A DNA stretch of 64,000 bases, taken from Malikia spinosa. Its GTDB lineage: Bacteria; Pseudomonadota; Gammaproteobacteria; Burkholderiales; Burkholderiaceae_C. Below are positions 54,295 through 64,000 of this stretch, one piece after another (positions within the stretch are counted from its first letter, which is position 1; every line of letters starts with the position of its first letter). The stretch lies in the NCBI RefSeq assembly GCF_002980625.1, contig NZ_PVLR01000012.1, positions 124,001-188,000 on the forward strand. The letters are read 5' to 3'. A program made the position numbers and the translations under genes. A model generated the notes under the pieces. The model did no database searches. It was not told the DNA's origin and saw nothing but the letters and a program-made list of their open reading frames with translations.

Positions 54295-55245
54295 ATGAGC
54301 CACTTCGCATTCGTTTTTCCGGGCCAGGGTTCCCAGTCGGTCGGCATGCTCGACGCCTGGGGCGACCATCCGGTCCTGCTCGAAACGCTCAAGGAAGCCT
54401 CCGACGCGCTCGGCGAAGACATCGGCCGCCTGATCCACCAAGGTCCCAAGGAAGCGCTGGCACTGACCACCAACACCCAGCCGGTGATGCTGGTCGGCGC
54501 AGTCGCGGCCTGGCGCATCTGGCTGGCCGAGGGCGGTGCGCTGCCGGCCGCGGTCGCCGGCCACTCGCTGGGCGAGTATTCGGCCCTGGTCGCTGCCGGT
54601 TCGCTGACGCTGGCCCAGGCCGCACCGCTGGTGCGCTTCCGTGCCCAGGCGATGCAGGACGCAGTGCCGGTCGGTGTCGGCGCCATGGCCGCCATCCTGG
54701 GCCTGGACCCCGAGGCGGTCAAACTCGGCTGCGCCGAGGCGCAGGCCCTGTTCGCGGCTGACAGCGGGGAAGTGGTCGAGGCGGTCAACTTCAACGACGC
54801 GGCGCAGACCGTGATCGCCGGCAGCAAGGCCGCGGTCGACAAGGCCTGCGAGGTCCTGAAGGCCAAGGGCGCCAAGCGCGCGCTGCCGCTGCCGGTGTCG
54901 GCGCCGTTCCATTCCAGCCTGATGAAGCCGGCGGCCGAACGCCTGCAGCAGAAGCTGGCCGAGACCGCCTTCGCCCTGCCGCAGATCCCGGTGCTCAACA
55001 ACATCGACGTCGAGGTCGAGACCGAGGTCGATCGCATCCGCGACGCGCTGTATCGCCAGGCCTTCGGCCCGGTGCGCTGGGTCGAGAGCGTGCGCGCACT
55101 CAAGGCCCGCGGCATCAGCCACATCATCGAATGCGGCCCCGGCAAGGCGCTGACCGGCATGGTCAAGCGCATCGACGCCGAGCTGGTCGCCGCCGCCATC
55201 AACGACCCGGCCTCGCTGGCCGAAGTCAAGGCCCTGCTGGCCTGA
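54295..55245 (+). CDS. fabD: Malonyl-CoA:ACP transacylase FabD
   Basis: A 316-residue acyltransferase that loads malonate onto ACP. The nucleophile elbow is GHSLGEYSA with S91, preceded by FPGQGSQ near the N-terminus; the catalytic His lies in PFHSSLM. ATG at 54295 begins the MSHFAFVFPGQ family start. Confidence 0.96.
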   Translation: MSHFAFVFPGQGSQSVGMLDAWGDHPVLLETLKEASDALGEDIGRLIHQGPKEALALTTNTQPVMLVGAVAAWRIWLAEGGALPAAVAGHSLGEYSALVAAGSLTLAQAAPLVRFRAQAMQDAVPVGVGAMAAILGLDPEAVKLGCAEAQALFAADSGEVVEAVNFNDAAQTVIAGSKAAVDKACEVLKAKGAKRALPLPVSAPFHSSLMKPAAERLQQKLAETAFALPQIPVLNNIDVEVETEVDRIRDALYRQAFGPVRWVESVRALKARGISHIIECGPGKALTGMVKRIDAELVAAAINDPASLAEVKALLA

Positions 55246-55254
55246 AGGAAACCC

Positions 55255-56004
55255 ATGTCTGACAACCAAACCCCCGCCCAGGTCGCACTGGTCACTGGCG
55301 CCTCGCGCGGCATCGGCGCAGCGATCGCGCTCGAACTGGCCCGCCAGGGCTATCAGGTCATCGGCACCGCCACCTCGGACGACGGCTCAAGCAAGATCAG
55401 CGCCGCCCTGTCGGCCTTTGCCGGCTGCCGTGGCGCCAAGCTCGACGTCAACGATGTTGCCGCCGGCGAGGCCCTGATCGACACCATCGTCAAGGAGCAG
55501 GGCGGCCTGCAGGTGCTGGTCAACAACGCCGGCATCACGCGCGACACCCTGGCCATGCGCCTGAAGGACGAGGACTGGGACGCAGTGCTCGACACCAACC
55601 TCAAGGCCGTGTTCCGCATGAGCCGGGCCGCGATCCGTCCGATGATGAAGCAGCGCTACGGCCGCATCATCAGCATCACCAGCGTGGTCGGTGCTTCCGG
55701 CAATGCCGGCCAGGCCAACTACGCCGCTGCCAAGGCTGGCGTCGCCGGCATGACGCGCGCACTGGCGCGCGAGCTCGGCAGCCGCAAGATCACGGTCAAC
55801 TGCGTGGCGCCCGGCTTCATCGAGACCGACATGACCGGCTCGCTGCCCGAGGCCCAGCAGCAGGCGCTGCTGAGCCAGATTCCGCTCGGACATCTGGGCA
55901 AGCCGGCCGATGTCGCCTACGCCGTGTCCTTCCTCGCCAGCCCGCGCGCGGGCTACCTGACCGGCCAGGAACTGCATGTCAACGGCGGCATGTTCATGGC
56001 CTGA
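55255..56004 (+). CDS. fabG: 3-Oxoacyl-ACP reductase FabG
   Basis: A 249-residue SDR enzyme, NADPH-dependent. Cofactor motif TGASRGIG is near the N-terminus, NNAG near 90, and the catalytic Ser-Tyr-Lys set in ITSVVGASGN and NYAAAKAG. Nine bp after fabD. A 144-bp gap to acpP follows, with TAAAAT at 56108-56113 as a candidate -10. Confidence 0.96.
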   Translation: MSDNQTPAQVALVTGASRGIGAAIALELARQGYQVIGTATSDDGSSKISAALSAFAGCRGAKLDVNDVAAGEALIDTIVKEQGGLQVLVNNAGITRDTLAMRLKDEDWDAVLDTNLKAVFRMSRAAIRPMMKQRYGRIISITSVVGASGNAGQANYAAAKAGVAGMTRALARELGSRKITVNCVAPGFIETDMTGSLPEAQQQALLSQIPLGHLGKPADVAYAVSFLASPRAGYLTGQELHVNGGMFMA

Positions 56005-56148
56005 TCGGGGCCAGGCCTCCGAATCGGATAACATCGGCCCCGGCTAGCCGCCAGGGGCTGGATCGCGGTCAGCGACGCAGTTTCCGGACTGGCGAAGCCG
56101 GCCCGGCTAAAATGGCGGCACAGTTTTCAACCACCCTCAGAGGGAAAT

Positions 56149-56385
56149 ATGAGCGATATCGAAGCACGCGTGAAGAAAATCATTGCCGAACAACTCGGCG
56201 TGGAAGAGTCCCAGGTCACCAACGAGAAGTCCTTCGTGGCCGATCTGGGTGCTGACTCCCTCGATACCGTGGAACTGGTCATGGCCCTGGAAGATGCCTT
56301 CAGCATCGAAATTCCGGACGAAGACGCCGAGAAGATCACCACGGTCCAGAACGCCATCGACTACGCAGTCGCCAACCAGAAGTAA
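56149..56385 (+). CDS. acpP: Acyl carrier protein
   Basis: A 78-residue acidic carrier. The phosphopantetheine site is S37 in [10 protein letters not shown]. It carries acyl intermediates for FabH, FabD, FabG, FabF and PlsX. AGAGGG precedes the start. The sequence is highly typical; codon use looks optimised. Confidence 0.97.
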   Translation: MSDIEARVKKIIAEQLGVEESQVTNEKSFVADLGADSLDTVELVMALEDAFSIEIPDEDAEKITTVQNAIDYAVANQK

Positions 56386-56391
56386 GCATCC

Positions 56392-57636
56392 ATGAGCCGC
56401 CGCCGTGTCGTTGTGACCGGTCTGGGCTGCCTCACCCCCGTGGGTAACACGGTGGAGACGGCCTGGGCCAACCTGCTCGCTGGTCAGTCCGGCATCGATC
56501 TGATTACCAAGTTCGATGCCAGCAACTTTGCCTGCAAGATCGCAGGTGAGGTCAAGGGCTTTGACCTGGAGTCCTACATCAGCGCCAAGGAAGCGCGGAC
56601 CATGGACAGCTTCATCCATTACGGCATCGTTGCGGCAGCCCAAGCCGTCGCCGATGCTGGTCTGCCTACGGGCGACGCGCTGGGTGAGGAAGAAGCCACA
56701 CGCATCGGTTGCGTGATCGGCTCGGGTATCGGCGGCTTGCCCCTGATCGAGAACACCCGTGACGAACTGGTGAGCCGCGGCCCGCGCCGCATCTCGCCTT
56801 TCTTTGTGCCGGCCTCGATCATCAACATGATCGCGGGCCATGTGTCCATGCGTTTCGGCTTCAAGGGGCCGAACCTCGCCGTGGTCACCGCCTGCACCAC
56901 CGGCCTGCACTGCATCGGTGAAGCCGGTCGCATGATCGAATACGGCGACGCCGACGTGGTCGTCGCCGGTGGCTCCGAAGCCACCGTCTCGCCGCTGGGC
57001 GTGGGCGGCTTCGCTGCCATGCGTGCCCTGTCGACCCGCAACGACGACCCCAAGACCGCGTCCCGTCCCTGGGACAAGGACCGCGACGGCTTCGTGCTGG
57101 GCGAGGGTGCCGGCGTGATGGTGCTCGAGGAATACGAGCATGCCAAGGCGCGTGGCGCCAAGATCTACGCCGAACTGTCGGGCTACGGCATGAGTGCCGA
57201 TGCCGGCCACATGACGGCGCCGAGCATGGACGGCCCGCGTCGCGCCATGCTCAACGCGCTGCGCAATGCCGGTGTCAATGCCGACCAGATCAACTACCTG
57301 AACGCGCACGGCACCTCGACCCCGCTGGGCGACATCAACGAGACCAAGGCGATCAAGGCCGCGCTGGGTGACCATGCCCGCAAGGTCGTCGTCAACTCGA
57401 CCAAGTCGATGACCGGTCACCTGCTCGGTGGTGCTGGCGGCATCGAGAGCATCTTCACGGTGCTGGCGCTGCATCACCAGATCAGCCCGCCGACCATGAA
57501 CATCTTCAACCAGGACCCCGAGTGCGACCTGGACTACTGCGCCAACCAGGCGCGCGAGATGAAGATCGACGTGGCGCTGAAGAACAACTTCGGTTTCGGC
57601 GGTACCAACGGTTCCCTGGTGTTCAAGCGCGTCTGA
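56392..57636 (+). CDS. fabF: 3-Oxoacyl-ACP synthase II (KASII)
   Basis: A 414-residue elongating condensing enzyme. The nucleophile is C168 in VVTACTTG; the two active-site histidines are in [11 protein letters not shown] and [11 protein letters not shown]. It starts 6 bp after acpP. Confidence 0.96.
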   Translation: MSRRRVVVTGLGCLTPVGNTVETAWANLLAGQSGIDLITKFDASNFACKIAGEVKGFDLESYISAKEARTMDSFIHYGIVAAAQAVADAGLPTGDALGEEEATRIGCVIGSGIGGLPLIENTRDELVSRGPRRISPFFVPASIINMIAGHVSMRFGFKGPNLAVVTACTTGLHCIGEAGRMIEYGDADVVVAGGSEATVSPLGVGGFAAMRALSTRNDDPKTASRPWDKDRDGFVLGEGAGVMVLEEYEHAKARGAKIYAELSGYGMSADAGHMTAPSMDGPRRAMLNALRNAGVNADQINYLNAHGTSTPLGDINETKAIKAALGDHARKVVVNSTKSMTGHLLGGAGGIESIFTVLALHHQISPPTMNIFNQDPECDLDYCANQAREMKIDVALKNNFGFGGTNGSLVFKRV

Positions 57637-57650
57637 TCCCGCTCTGAGCC

Positions 57651-58172
57651 ATGCACAGCGCCCCTTCGGTGGAATACCCGGCGGGGCGTTCTGCTTTCCA
57701 GGGCCGCTTCGAGCAGGTGCTCGCGCTGGCCTGGGTCGCCATGCAGCTGGCCTGGTGGCAATCGCTGCGCGGCGCCGCCTTGCCCGGTGCCTGGTGGTTC
57801 TCGGGCCTGCTCGGGTTGGGGCTCTGGGGCTTCGCGCGCTGGCGCTCGCGCCAGCCAGTCGCCGGCCGGCTGTGCTGGGAGCCCACACGGGCTCCTGCCG
57901 GCGCCCAGGCTGCGCCGCTGCCAGGTCAGGCTGGCCTGCCAGGCCGCTGGATCTGGCGCAGCGAGGCTTATCGCCACGGCACCGAGCTGGCCGGGCTCTA
58001 CTGGGCGCTCGACCTGCAGGGCCGGGTGCTGCTGCGGCTCAACAATGCCGCCGGCCTGGGCTGGTGGGTCTGGCTCGAGCGCGACAGCGCACCCGCCGAC
58101 TGGCAGGCGCTGCGGGTCGCCCTGGTGGCCTGGCGCGAGGCACAGCGCCGGCCCGCACGGCAGGGCGCATGA
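57651..58172 (+). CDS. Small membrane protein, possibly YgfX-like
   Basis: A 173-residue Trp-rich protein with two neighbouring hydrophobic segments (about 23-40 and 47-62) followed by a soluble C-terminal part (GWWVWLERDSAPADWQALRV). This layout resembles YgfX-type membrane proteins, often found between fabF and rpoE in Burkholderiales. Identity is tentative; its function here is unknown. It starts 14 bp after fabF. Confidence 0.65.
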   Translation: MHSAPSVEYPAGRSAFQGRFEQVLALAWVAMQLAWWQSLRGAALPGAWWFSGLLGLGLWGFARWRSRQPVAGRLCWEPTRAPAGAQAAPLPGQAGLPGRWIWRSEAYRHGTELAGLYWALDLQGRVLLRLNNAAGLGWWVWLERDSAPADWQALRVALVAWREAQRRPARQGA

Positions 58173-58243
58173 GCCGCCCCGCATGAACCAGCCCGCATTG
58201 ATGCGGCTTGCACCCAGGCGGCGGGACGGATAGAGTCGGTTCA

Positions 58244-58882
58244 ATGCTTGCAGGTTCCTCCCATACTTCTTCCGCGCACAGCGACTGGCTGCTGGTGCAG
58301 CGCACGCTGGCCGGCGAGATGCGGGCCTTCGAGCTGCTGGTGCTCAAATACCAGTGCCGGGTCGAGCGCCTGATCGGGCGCCTGGTGCGCGACCCCGGCC
58401 TGATCGAGGACCTCGCGCAGGAGACCTTCATCCGCGCCTACCGCGCGCTGGGCCGCTTCCGTGGCGAATCGGCCTTCTACACCTGGCTCTATCGGATCGC
58501 TGTGAATACCGCCAAGCGCCAGCTCGCCGAGCTCAGGCGCGACCCGGTGCTCAGCATGAGTTCGCTCGAATCCGCTGACGAGGATGAAACTTCTGGCGCC
58601 ACGCGTGAACTAATGCTGCAGGCGATCGATGACGCGACCCCGGAAGCCCTGCTGGCGAGCAAGGAAATCGCGCAGGCGGTCAATGCGGCGATGGAGGCCC
58701 TGCCAGCCGAGCTGTGCCAGGCCATCACGTTGCGCGAAATCGATGGCCTGAGCTACGAGGCGATCGCGCGCCAGCTCGACTGTCCGATCGGCACGGTCCG
58801 GTCGCGGATCTTTCGTGCCCGCGAGGCGATTTCGGCCCGCATCAAGCCGCTGCTGGAGCGCCAGGGCGGCAAGCGCTGGTAA
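58244..58882 (+). CDS. rpoE: Extracytoplasmic function sigma factor RpoE (AlgU-like)
   Basis: A 212-residue ECF sigma factor controlling envelope stress genes. Region 2 shows EDLAQETFIRAYRALGRFRGESAFYTWLYRIAVN (split signature near residues 65-95), and region 4 is EIDGLSYEAIARQLDCPIGTVRSRI. ATG at 58244 was preferred over a TTG 36 bp upstream. rseA and a degP-type protease follow directly. Confidence 0.94.
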   Translation: MLAGSSHTSSAHSDWLLVQRTLAGEMRAFELLVLKYQCRVERLIGRLVRDPGLIEDLAQETFIRAYRALGRFRGESAFYTWLYRIAVNTAKRQLAELRRDPVLSMSSLESADEDETSGATRELMLQAIDDATPEALLASKEIAQAVNAAMEALPAELCQAITLREIDGLSYEAIARQLDCPIGTVRSRIFRAREAISARIKPLLERQGGKRW

Positions 58883-58916
58883 TTTGGCCAGCCCTTGTTT
58901 TTCATTTGTGTCACCC

Positions 58917-59378
58917 ATGAACCCGCCTCAGAACCTAGACGCCATGCCGACACCATCTGCCGACGGGCGCGAGTCCCTGTCCGCCCTGGTCGACGGCGAG
59001 TGCCGGCCCGATGAGCTTGCGGTACTGCTGCAGGCCGGCCCGCAGCGCCAGGCGCTGGACGCGGCCTGGACCTCCTATCTGGCCGTCGGTGCTGCCTTGC
59101 GCCAGTCTGCCGGCGACGACGTGCGCCCGCCCTCGACCGACTTTGCTGCCGCCGTGATGGCCCGGCTCGCCACCGAGGCCTTGCCCGGCGTGGGCGAGGT
59201 GGCCGAGATGCCGCCGCAGGTCAGGGCGCGCGCGGCCGCCAATGACGAGAGCTGGCGCTGGAAATGGGTCGCGGGCCTGGCCGCCTGCGCCGCAGTTGCC
59301 GCCTTTGGCTGGCAGTTGCTGGACCAGGAAGTGGCAGCCGGCCCCGAGCTGGCCAAGTCGCAGCCAGTGACCCGCTAG
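58917..59378 (+). CDS. rseA: Sigma-E anti-sigma factor RseA
   Basis: A 153-residue anti-sigma factor. The N-terminal sigma-binding domain (SLSALVDGECRPDEL) faces the cytosol, a single transmembrane helix covers about 119-137, and a short periplasmic tail follows. It would be cleaved during stress to release RpoE. There is no rseB downstream. Start ATG 34 bp after rpoE. Confidence 0.88.
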   Translation: MNPPQNLDAMPTPSADGRESLSALVDGECRPDELAVLLQAGPQRQALDAAWTSYLAVGAALRQSAGDDVRPPSTDFAAAVMARLATEALPGVGEVAEMPPQVRARAAANDESWRWKWVAGLAACAAVAAFGWQLLDQEVAAGPELAKSQPVTR

Positions 59379-59497
59379 GGCTGGGTCTTGAGCCCTGAGC
59401 CTGCGCCTTCTTGCGGCCGGGTCCTGGAGCCAGGCCTTGATCTGTCCAGGTGGCGCCCTCATCTGAAAGCGGTCATCGCTACTCTGGAGAGCTGTAC

Positions 59498-60997
59498 ATG
59501 CCGATTTCTCAATCGCTGGTCCGCCGCCTGAAATCCGGCACCCTGTTGCTGGGTGCCGCCTTCACCACGGCGACTGTCCTCTGGCAGCCGGGCCTGAGCC
59601 TGGCCCAGCCCACGAGCGCGCCTGCCGTCACCGGTTCTGCGGCACCGCGCGGACTGCCCGATTTCGCCGACCTGGCCGAGCAGGTCGGCCCTTCGGTGGT
59701 CAATATCCGGACCACCGAGAAAGTCGTGCCAGGCCAGGCCGGCAGCCAGGAAGAGCAGATGCTCGAGTTCTTCCGCCGCTTCGGCCTGCCGGTGCCGCCC
59801 GGCGCCAGCCCGCGCGGTCCGCGGCAGAATCCGGCCCCCGAGGAGCGCCCGCGCGGCGTCGGTTCGGGCTTCGTGCTGAGCTCTGATGGCACCATCATGA
59901 CCAACGCCCATGTGGTCGAAGGCGCCGAGGAGGTCATCGTGACGCTGACCGACAAGCGCGAGTTCAAGGCCAAGGTCATCGGCGCCGACAAGCGCAGCGA
60001 TGTCGCGGTGGTCAAAATCGAGGCGCGCGGCCTGCAGCCGGTCAGGATCGGCGACATCGGCCGCCTGCGCGTCGGTGAGTGGGTGATGGCGATCGGCTCG
60101 CCGTTCGGGCTCGAGAGCACGGTCACCGCCGGCATCGTCAGCGCCAAGCAGCGCGAGACTGGCGACTACCTGCCCTTCATTCAGACCGATGTCGCGATCA
60201 ACCCCGGCAACTCGGGCGGGCCGCTGATCAACCTGCGCGGCGAGGTGGTCGGCATCAACAGCCAGATCTACTCGCGCTCGGGCGGCTTCCAGGGCATCTC
60301 GTTCGCGATCCCGATCGACGAGGCGGTGCGCGTGTCGGACCAGTTGCGCGCCAGTGGCAAGGTCACGCGCGGGCGCATCGGCGTCTCGATTGCCGGCGTC
60401 GACCCGGACATCGCCGAATCGCTCGGCTTGAAGAAGGCCGAGGGTGCGCTGGTGCGCGGCGTCGAGGAAGGCTCGCCGGCGGCCAAGGCCGGTGTTGAGG
60501 CCGGCGACATCATCGTCAAGTTCGATGGCAAGGCGGTCGAGAAATCGGCCGACCTGCCGCGCCTGGTCGGCAACACCAAGCCTGGCGCCAAGGTCGGCCT
60601 GACGGTCTGGCGCCGCGGCGCCTACAAGGAGCTGCGCCTGACCGTGGTCGCGCTCGAGGAGGAAAAGGTTGCCAAGGCGGCGGGTGCTGAGAAACCGTCG
60701 GCCAAGTCCTCGGGCGCGGCGCAGGCGCTCGGTCTGGCGCTGCGCGAGCTCGACGCCGAGGAGCGCGCCGCGCTCAAGCTGCGCGGCGGCCTGGTCGTGG
60801 TCGATGCCGCTGGCGCCGCCGCGCGCGCCGGCTTGTCCGACGGCGACGTGATCCTGGCGGTCGCGAACCGCGAAATCCTGGGTCTGAAGGACTTCGAGGC
60901 CGCGTTGGCTGGCCTCGACAAGGGGCGTGCCGTCAACCTGCTGGTGCGCCGTGGCGACTGGGTCCAGTACTTCGTAATCAGGCCGAATTCGCGTTGA
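59498..60997 (+). CDS. degP: DegP/MucD-type periplasmic serine protease
   Basis: A 499-residue HtrA protease/chaperone. The signal sequence ends near ALAQ/LSLAQP (about 36), and the catalytic triad is H138 (TNAHVV), D168 (KRSDVAV) and S239 (NPGNSGGPLI). Two PDZ domains occupy about 300-395 and 405-495. It starts 8 nt after a GGAG at 59486. The chromosomal position downstream of rseA corresponds to mucD. Confidence 0.93.
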   Translation: MPISQSLVRRLKSGTLLLGAAFTTATVLWQPGLSLAQPTSAPAVTGSAAPRGLPDFADLAEQVGPSVVNIRTTEKVVPGQAGSQEEQMLEFFRRFGLPVPPGASPRGPRQNPAPEERPRGVGSGFVLSSDGTIMTNAHVVEGAEEVIVTLTDKREFKAKVIGADKRSDVAVVKIEARGLQPVRIGDIGRLRVGEWVMAIGSPFGLESTVTAGIVSAKQRETGDYLPFIQTDVAINPGNSGGPLINLRGEVVGINSQIYSRSGGFQGISFAIPIDEAVRVSDQLRASGKVTRGRIGVSIAGVDPDIAESLGLKKAEGALVRGVEEGSPAAKAGVEAGDIIVKFDGKAVEKSADLPRLVGNTKPGAKVGLTVWRRGAYKELRLTVVALEEEKVAKAAGAEKPSAKSSGAAQALGLALRELDAEERAALKLRGGLVVVDAAGAAARAGLSDGDVILAVANREILGLKDFEAALAGLDKGRAVNLLVRRGDWVQYFVIRPNSR

Positions 60998-61053
60998 ACG
61001 GGCTTTTGCCTACAATCGAGCCTTAGCTTCTGTATAGCCAGACTCCGGCTCTG

Positions 61054-61086
61054 GGCGCGTCAATTCCTGGCGCGCCTGTTTTTTTG
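61054..61086 (+). terminator. Terminator between degP and lepA
   Basis: Stem GGCGCG/CGCGCC with an 11-nt loop, followed by a T-rich tract of nine T interrupted by one G. Confidence 0.75.
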
Positions 61087-61130
61087 TTGGGCAGCCTGCC
61101 CGCCCCGCTGGACAAGTCCGACCGCCCGCG

Positions 61131-62942
61131 ATGAACCACATTCGAAATTTCTCCATCATTGCCCACATCGACCACGGCAAGTCCACCCTGGCCGATCGAC
61201 TGATCTCGCGCTGCGGGGGGCTGAGCGACCGCGAAATGAGCGAGCAGGTGCTCGACTCGATGGACCTCGAGAAGGAGCGCGGCATCACGATCAAGGCCCA
61301 GACTGCCGCGCTGCAGTACAAGGCCCGCGATGGCCAGATCTACAACCTGAACCTGATCGACACCCCCGGCCACGTCGACTTCTCCTACGAAGTCAGCCGC
61401 TCGCTGTCGGCCTGTGAAGGCGCGCTGCTGGTGGTCGATGCGTCCCAGGGCGTGGAAGCCCAGACCGTGGCCAACTGCTACACCGCGCTCGACCTCGGCG
61501 TGCATGTGCTGCCGGTGCTCAACAAGATGGATCTGCCCAACGCCGATCCCGACAACGCCCGCGCCGAGATCGAGGACGTGATCGGCATCGACGCGACCGA
61601 CGCGATCCCCTGTTCGGCCAAGACCGGCATGGGCATCGACGAGATCCTCGAGCTGGTCGTGGCCCAGGTGCCGCCGCCCAAGGGCAACCCGGACGGCCCG
61701 CTGCGCGCGATGATCGTCGACAGCTGGTTTGACGCCTATGTCGGCGTCGTGATGCTGGTGCGCGTGGTCGACGGTACGCTGAACCGCGGCGACAAGATCA
61801 AGCTGATGGCGACCGAGGCGCTCTACAACGCCGAAAAGCTCGGCGTCTTCACGCCGCACAACGAGCCGCGTCCGGCGCTCAGGGCGGGCGAGGTCGGCTA
61901 CATCATCGCCGGCATCAAGGAGCTGACGGCGGCCAAGGTCGGCGACACCATCACCGCCATCAAGACCAGCAGCGGCGCCAACCTGCCGTTCGCGACCGAG
62001 GCGCTGCCGGGCTTCAAGGAAGTCCAGCCCCAGGTGTTCGCCGGCCTGTACCCGACCGAGGCCAGCGAATACGACTCGCTGCGCGACGCGCTCGAGAAGC
62101 TGCAGCTCAACGACGCGGCGCTGCGCTACGAGCCCGAGGTGTCGCAGGCGCTGGGCTTCGGTTTCCGCTGCGGCTTCCTGGGCCTGCTGCACATGGAGAT
62201 CGTGCAGGAGCGCCTCGAGCGCGAGTTCGACCAGGACCTGATCACGACCGCGCCGAGCGTGGTCTACCAGGTCGCCAAGGGCGACGGCGAGATCATCATG
62301 GTCGAGAACCCGTCCAAGATGCCCGACCAGGGCCGGATCCAGGAGATCCGCGAGCCGATCGTCACGGTCCACCTCTACATGCCGCAGGAATATGTCGGCG
62401 CCGTCATGACGCTGGCGAACCAGAAGCGCGGCGTGCAGATGAACATGGCCTACCACGGCAAGCAGGTCATGCTGACCTACGAACTGCCGCTGGGCGAGAT
62501 CGTGCTCGACTTCTTCGACAAGCTGAAATCCGTCAGCCGCGGCTACGCCTCGATGGACTACGAGTTCAAGGAGTACCGCGCCTCCGACGTGGTCAAGGTC
62601 GACATCCTGCTCAACGGCGAGAAGGTCGATGCGCTGTCGATCATCGTCCACCGCAGCCAGTCGGCCTACCGCGCCCGCGCCGTGGTCGCCAAGATGCGCG
62701 AGATCATCAGCCGCCAGCAGTTCGACGTCGCGATCCAGGCCGCCATCGGCGCCAACATCATCGCGCGCGAGACCGTCAAGGCGCTGCGCAAGAACGTGCT
62801 GGCCAAGTGCTATGGTGGCGACATCAGCCGCAAGAAGAAGCTGCTCGAGAAGCAGAAGGCCGGCAAGAAGCGCATGAAGCAGATCGGCTCGGTCGAGGTG
62901 CCGCAGGAAGCCTTCCTGGCCATCCTGCAGGTGGAGGAATGA
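61131..62942 (+). CDS. lepA: Elongation factor 4 (LepA)
   Basis: A 603-residue translational GTPase. G1 is AHIDHGKST, with G2 RGITIKAQ, G3 DTPGHVDF and G4 NKMD. It has EF-G-like domains II, III and V plus the LepA-specific C-terminal domain. It remodels stalled ribosomes or aids initiation. It is coupled to lepB, whose start overlaps its stop. Confidence 0.97.
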   Translation: MNHIRNFSIIAHIDHGKSTLADRLISRCGGLSDREMSEQVLDSMDLEKERGITIKAQTAALQYKARDGQIYNLNLIDTPGHVDFSYEVSRSLSACEGALLVVDASQGVEAQTVANCYTALDLGVHVLPVLNKMDLPNADPDNARAEIEDVIGIDATDAIPCSAKTGMGIDEILELVVAQVPPPKGNPDGPLRAMIVDSWFDAYVGVVMLVRVVDGTLNRGDKIKLMATEALYNAEKLGVFTPHNEPRPALRAGEVGYIIAGIKELTAAKVGDTITAIKTSSGANLPFATEALPGFKEVQPQVFAGLYPTEASEYDSLRDALEKLQLNDAALRYEPEVSQALGFGFRCGFLGLLHMEIVQERLEREFDQDLITTAPSVVYQVAKGDGEIIMVENPSKMPDQGRIQEIREPIVTVHLYMPQEYVGAVMTLANQKRGVQMNMAYHGKQVMLTYELPLGEIVLDFFDKLKSVSRGYASMDYEFKEYRASDVVKVDILLNGEKVDALSIIVHRSQSAYRARAVVAKMREIISRQQFDVAIQAAIGANIIARETVKALRKNVLAKCYGGDISRKKKLLEKQKAGKKRMKQIGSVEVPQEAFLAILQVEE

Positions 62943-63922
62943 TGAGCGACGACAAGATGGCGACGCTGACCGGCATCCTGCTGGCGGCTTTCGGCGGCTA
63001 TGGCCTGGCCTGGTACCTGGGTCTGGCCGAGGGCAACTTCGCGTTGCTGCTGTTCCTGGTCACGGTCGTGACCGGCATCTACTGGGTGGCCGAGAAGCGG
63101 ATCTTCCTGCCGCGCCGCCGCGCCGCCGCCGAGCAACTGGTGGCCGAACAGGCGCGTCGCAGCGCCGAGCTCGAGCGCATGGGCGTCAAGGCCGACAGCA
63201 TCGACATCGCCGATGCGCAGCACAAGCTGCTGGCCCAGCCCTGGTGGTTGGACTGGACCGCCGGCCTGTTCCCGGTGATCGTGGTGGTGTTCCTGCTGCG
63301 CAGCTTCCTGTTCGAGCCGTTCAAGATTCCCTCGGGCTCGATGATTCCGACCCTGCGCGTGGGCGACCTGATCCTGGTCAACAAGTTCCATTACGGCGTG
63401 CGCCTGCCGGTGCTCCACACCAAGGTGCTGGCCAACAACGAGCCGCAGCGCGGCGACGTGATGGTGTTCCGCTACCCGCCGCAGCCCAGCCTGGACTACA
63501 TCAAGCGCGTGGTGGGTGTGCCGGGCGACGAGGTGGCCTACCTGAACAAGCGCCTGACCGTCAACGGCCAGCCCGTTCCCACCGCCAGCGCGCCCGAGTT
63601 CTTCGACTCCGACTCGATGCGCTATGCCCGTCAGTTCGAGGAGCGCCATGGTGGCAAGACCTACCACACGCTCAACGACGACGAGCGTCCGGCCTTCATC
63701 CCCGGCGCCAGCGACTTCCCGTACAAGGACCAATGCCGCTACAGCGTCGAGGGCGTGGTCTGCAAGGTGCCGGCCGGCCACTATTTCATGATGGGCGACA
63801 ATCGCGACAATTCGCTCGACTCGCGCTACTGGGGCTTCGTGCCCGAGGCCAACATCGTTGGCAAGGCCTTCTTCGTCTGGATGAATTTCGGCGACCTGGG
63901 CCGCATCGGCGCCTTCGAGTGA
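62942..63922 (+). CDS. lepB: Signal peptidase I (LepB)
   Basis: A 326-residue inner-membrane peptidase that removes Sec signal peptides. Two N-terminal helices (about 8-27 and 32-51) and a third near 107-121 anchor it. The catalytic dyad is S133 in PSGSMIPTL and K188 in DYIKRVVG; the GDNRDNSLDSR box lies near the end. ATG at 62942 is chosen because a GGAGG at 62933-62937 is 4 nt upstream; ATG 62939 is too close. Confidence 0.95.
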   Translation: MSDDKMATLTGILLAAFGGYGLAWYLGLAEGNFALLLFLVTVVTGIYWVAEKRIFLPRRRAAAEQLVAEQARRSAELERMGVKADSIDIADAQHKLLAQPWWLDWTAGLFPVIVVVFLLRSFLFEPFKIPSGSMIPTLRVGDLILVNKFHYGVRLPVLHTKVLANNEPQRGDVMVFRYPPQPSLDYIKRVVGVPGDEVAYLNKRLTVNGQPVPTASAPEFFDSDSMRYARQFEERHGGKTYHTLNDDERPAFIPGASDFPYKDQCRYSVEGVVCKVPAGHYFMMGDNRDNSLDSRYWGFVPEANIVGKAFFVWMNFGDLGRIGAFE

Positions 63923-63981
63923 TGGGCAATCCGCCCGCCAGCCATTAAGATGCGGGCAGGATGGCATTCGGGAGGGCGATG

Positions 63982-64000
63982 ATGAAAACCAGAGAACGCG
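63982..64000 (+). CDS. 5' end of the next gene (partial)
   Basis: ATGAAAACCAGAGAACGCG starts after a GGAGGG (63971-63976) at a 5-nt spacing, encoding MKTRER before the window ends. In Burkholderiales a small DUF4845 protein often follows lepB before rnc; that identity is a guess from position only. Confidence 0.4.

Overview
The window is a 64 kb stretch of high-G+C chromosome (about two thirds G+C by eye) from a betaproteobacterium, very probably order Burkholderiales. The evidence is gene order: gmk-rpoZ-spoT, cysS-(AlkA-type glycosylase)-accA-tilS-lysC, purM/hda-HAD-pcnB-folK, yceD-rpmF-plsX-fabHDG-acpP-fabF and rpoE-rseA-degP-lepA-lepB are arrangements familiar from that order. Genus cannot be fixed from the sequence. 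Nearly everything is coding; there is no rRNA, CRISPR array, insertion sequence or phage block.

Region 1 (1-13.2 kb) is an iron-acquisition island. A ferric-iron ABC transporter is split over it: fbpC and fbpB diverge from a shared Fur box at the left end, and fbpA sits alone with its own Fur box at the right end. Between them lie a TonB-dependent siderophore receptor, a PiuC-type Fe(II) dioxygenase, an FMN-dependent hydroxyacid dehydrogenase, tonB-exbB-exbD, and a hemP-like gene. Four Fur-box-like sites (1123, 2871, 7160, 13152) tie the genes together. A CpxRA-like two-component system and a divergent Met/His-rich Spy/CpxP-type periplasmic protein are embedded in the island; a perfect GTAAA-N5-GTAAA CpxR-type site lies between them.

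Region 2 (13.2-33.1 kb) is housekeeping: three tandem tRNA-Arg(ACG) genes, greB, spoT, rpoZ, gmk, yicC, rph, rdgB, hemW, a large DUF349 protein, mtfA, lpxH, two cyclophilins, a TPR protein, cysS, a DNA glycosylase, accA, tilS, lysC and tRNA-Ser(GCT). Region 3 (33.1-37.3 kb), bounded by two tRNA-Ser genes, is the most accessory-looking part: a membrane diguanylate cyclase, a stand-alone UvrD-like helicase and about 0.7 kb of nearly gene-free DNA with at most one small hypothetical gene.

Region 4 (37.2-50.4 kb) carries trpS (with a YegP-like tail), a site-2 protease, a YciO/Sua5 protein, an EamA exporter and a PHP phosphatase on the minus strand, then murJ, a SirB1 protein, type II asparaginase, purM, hda, a HAD hydrolase, pcnB and folK. 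Region 5 (50.4-64 kb) holds pdxH and then one long rightward series for ribosome and fatty-acid synthesis (yceD, rpmF, plsX, fabH, fabD, fabG, acpP, fabF) followed by envelope stress and secretion (YgfX-like protein, rpoE, rseA, degP, lepA, lepB). The last bases start one further gene.

I found no clearly new multi-gene system. The observations most worth following are the Cys cluster in FbpC, the shared Fur/-10 promoter architecture, the CpxR-controlled Met/His-rich protein inside an iron island, covarying hairpins between tandem tRNA genes, and the orphan UvrD-like helicase.
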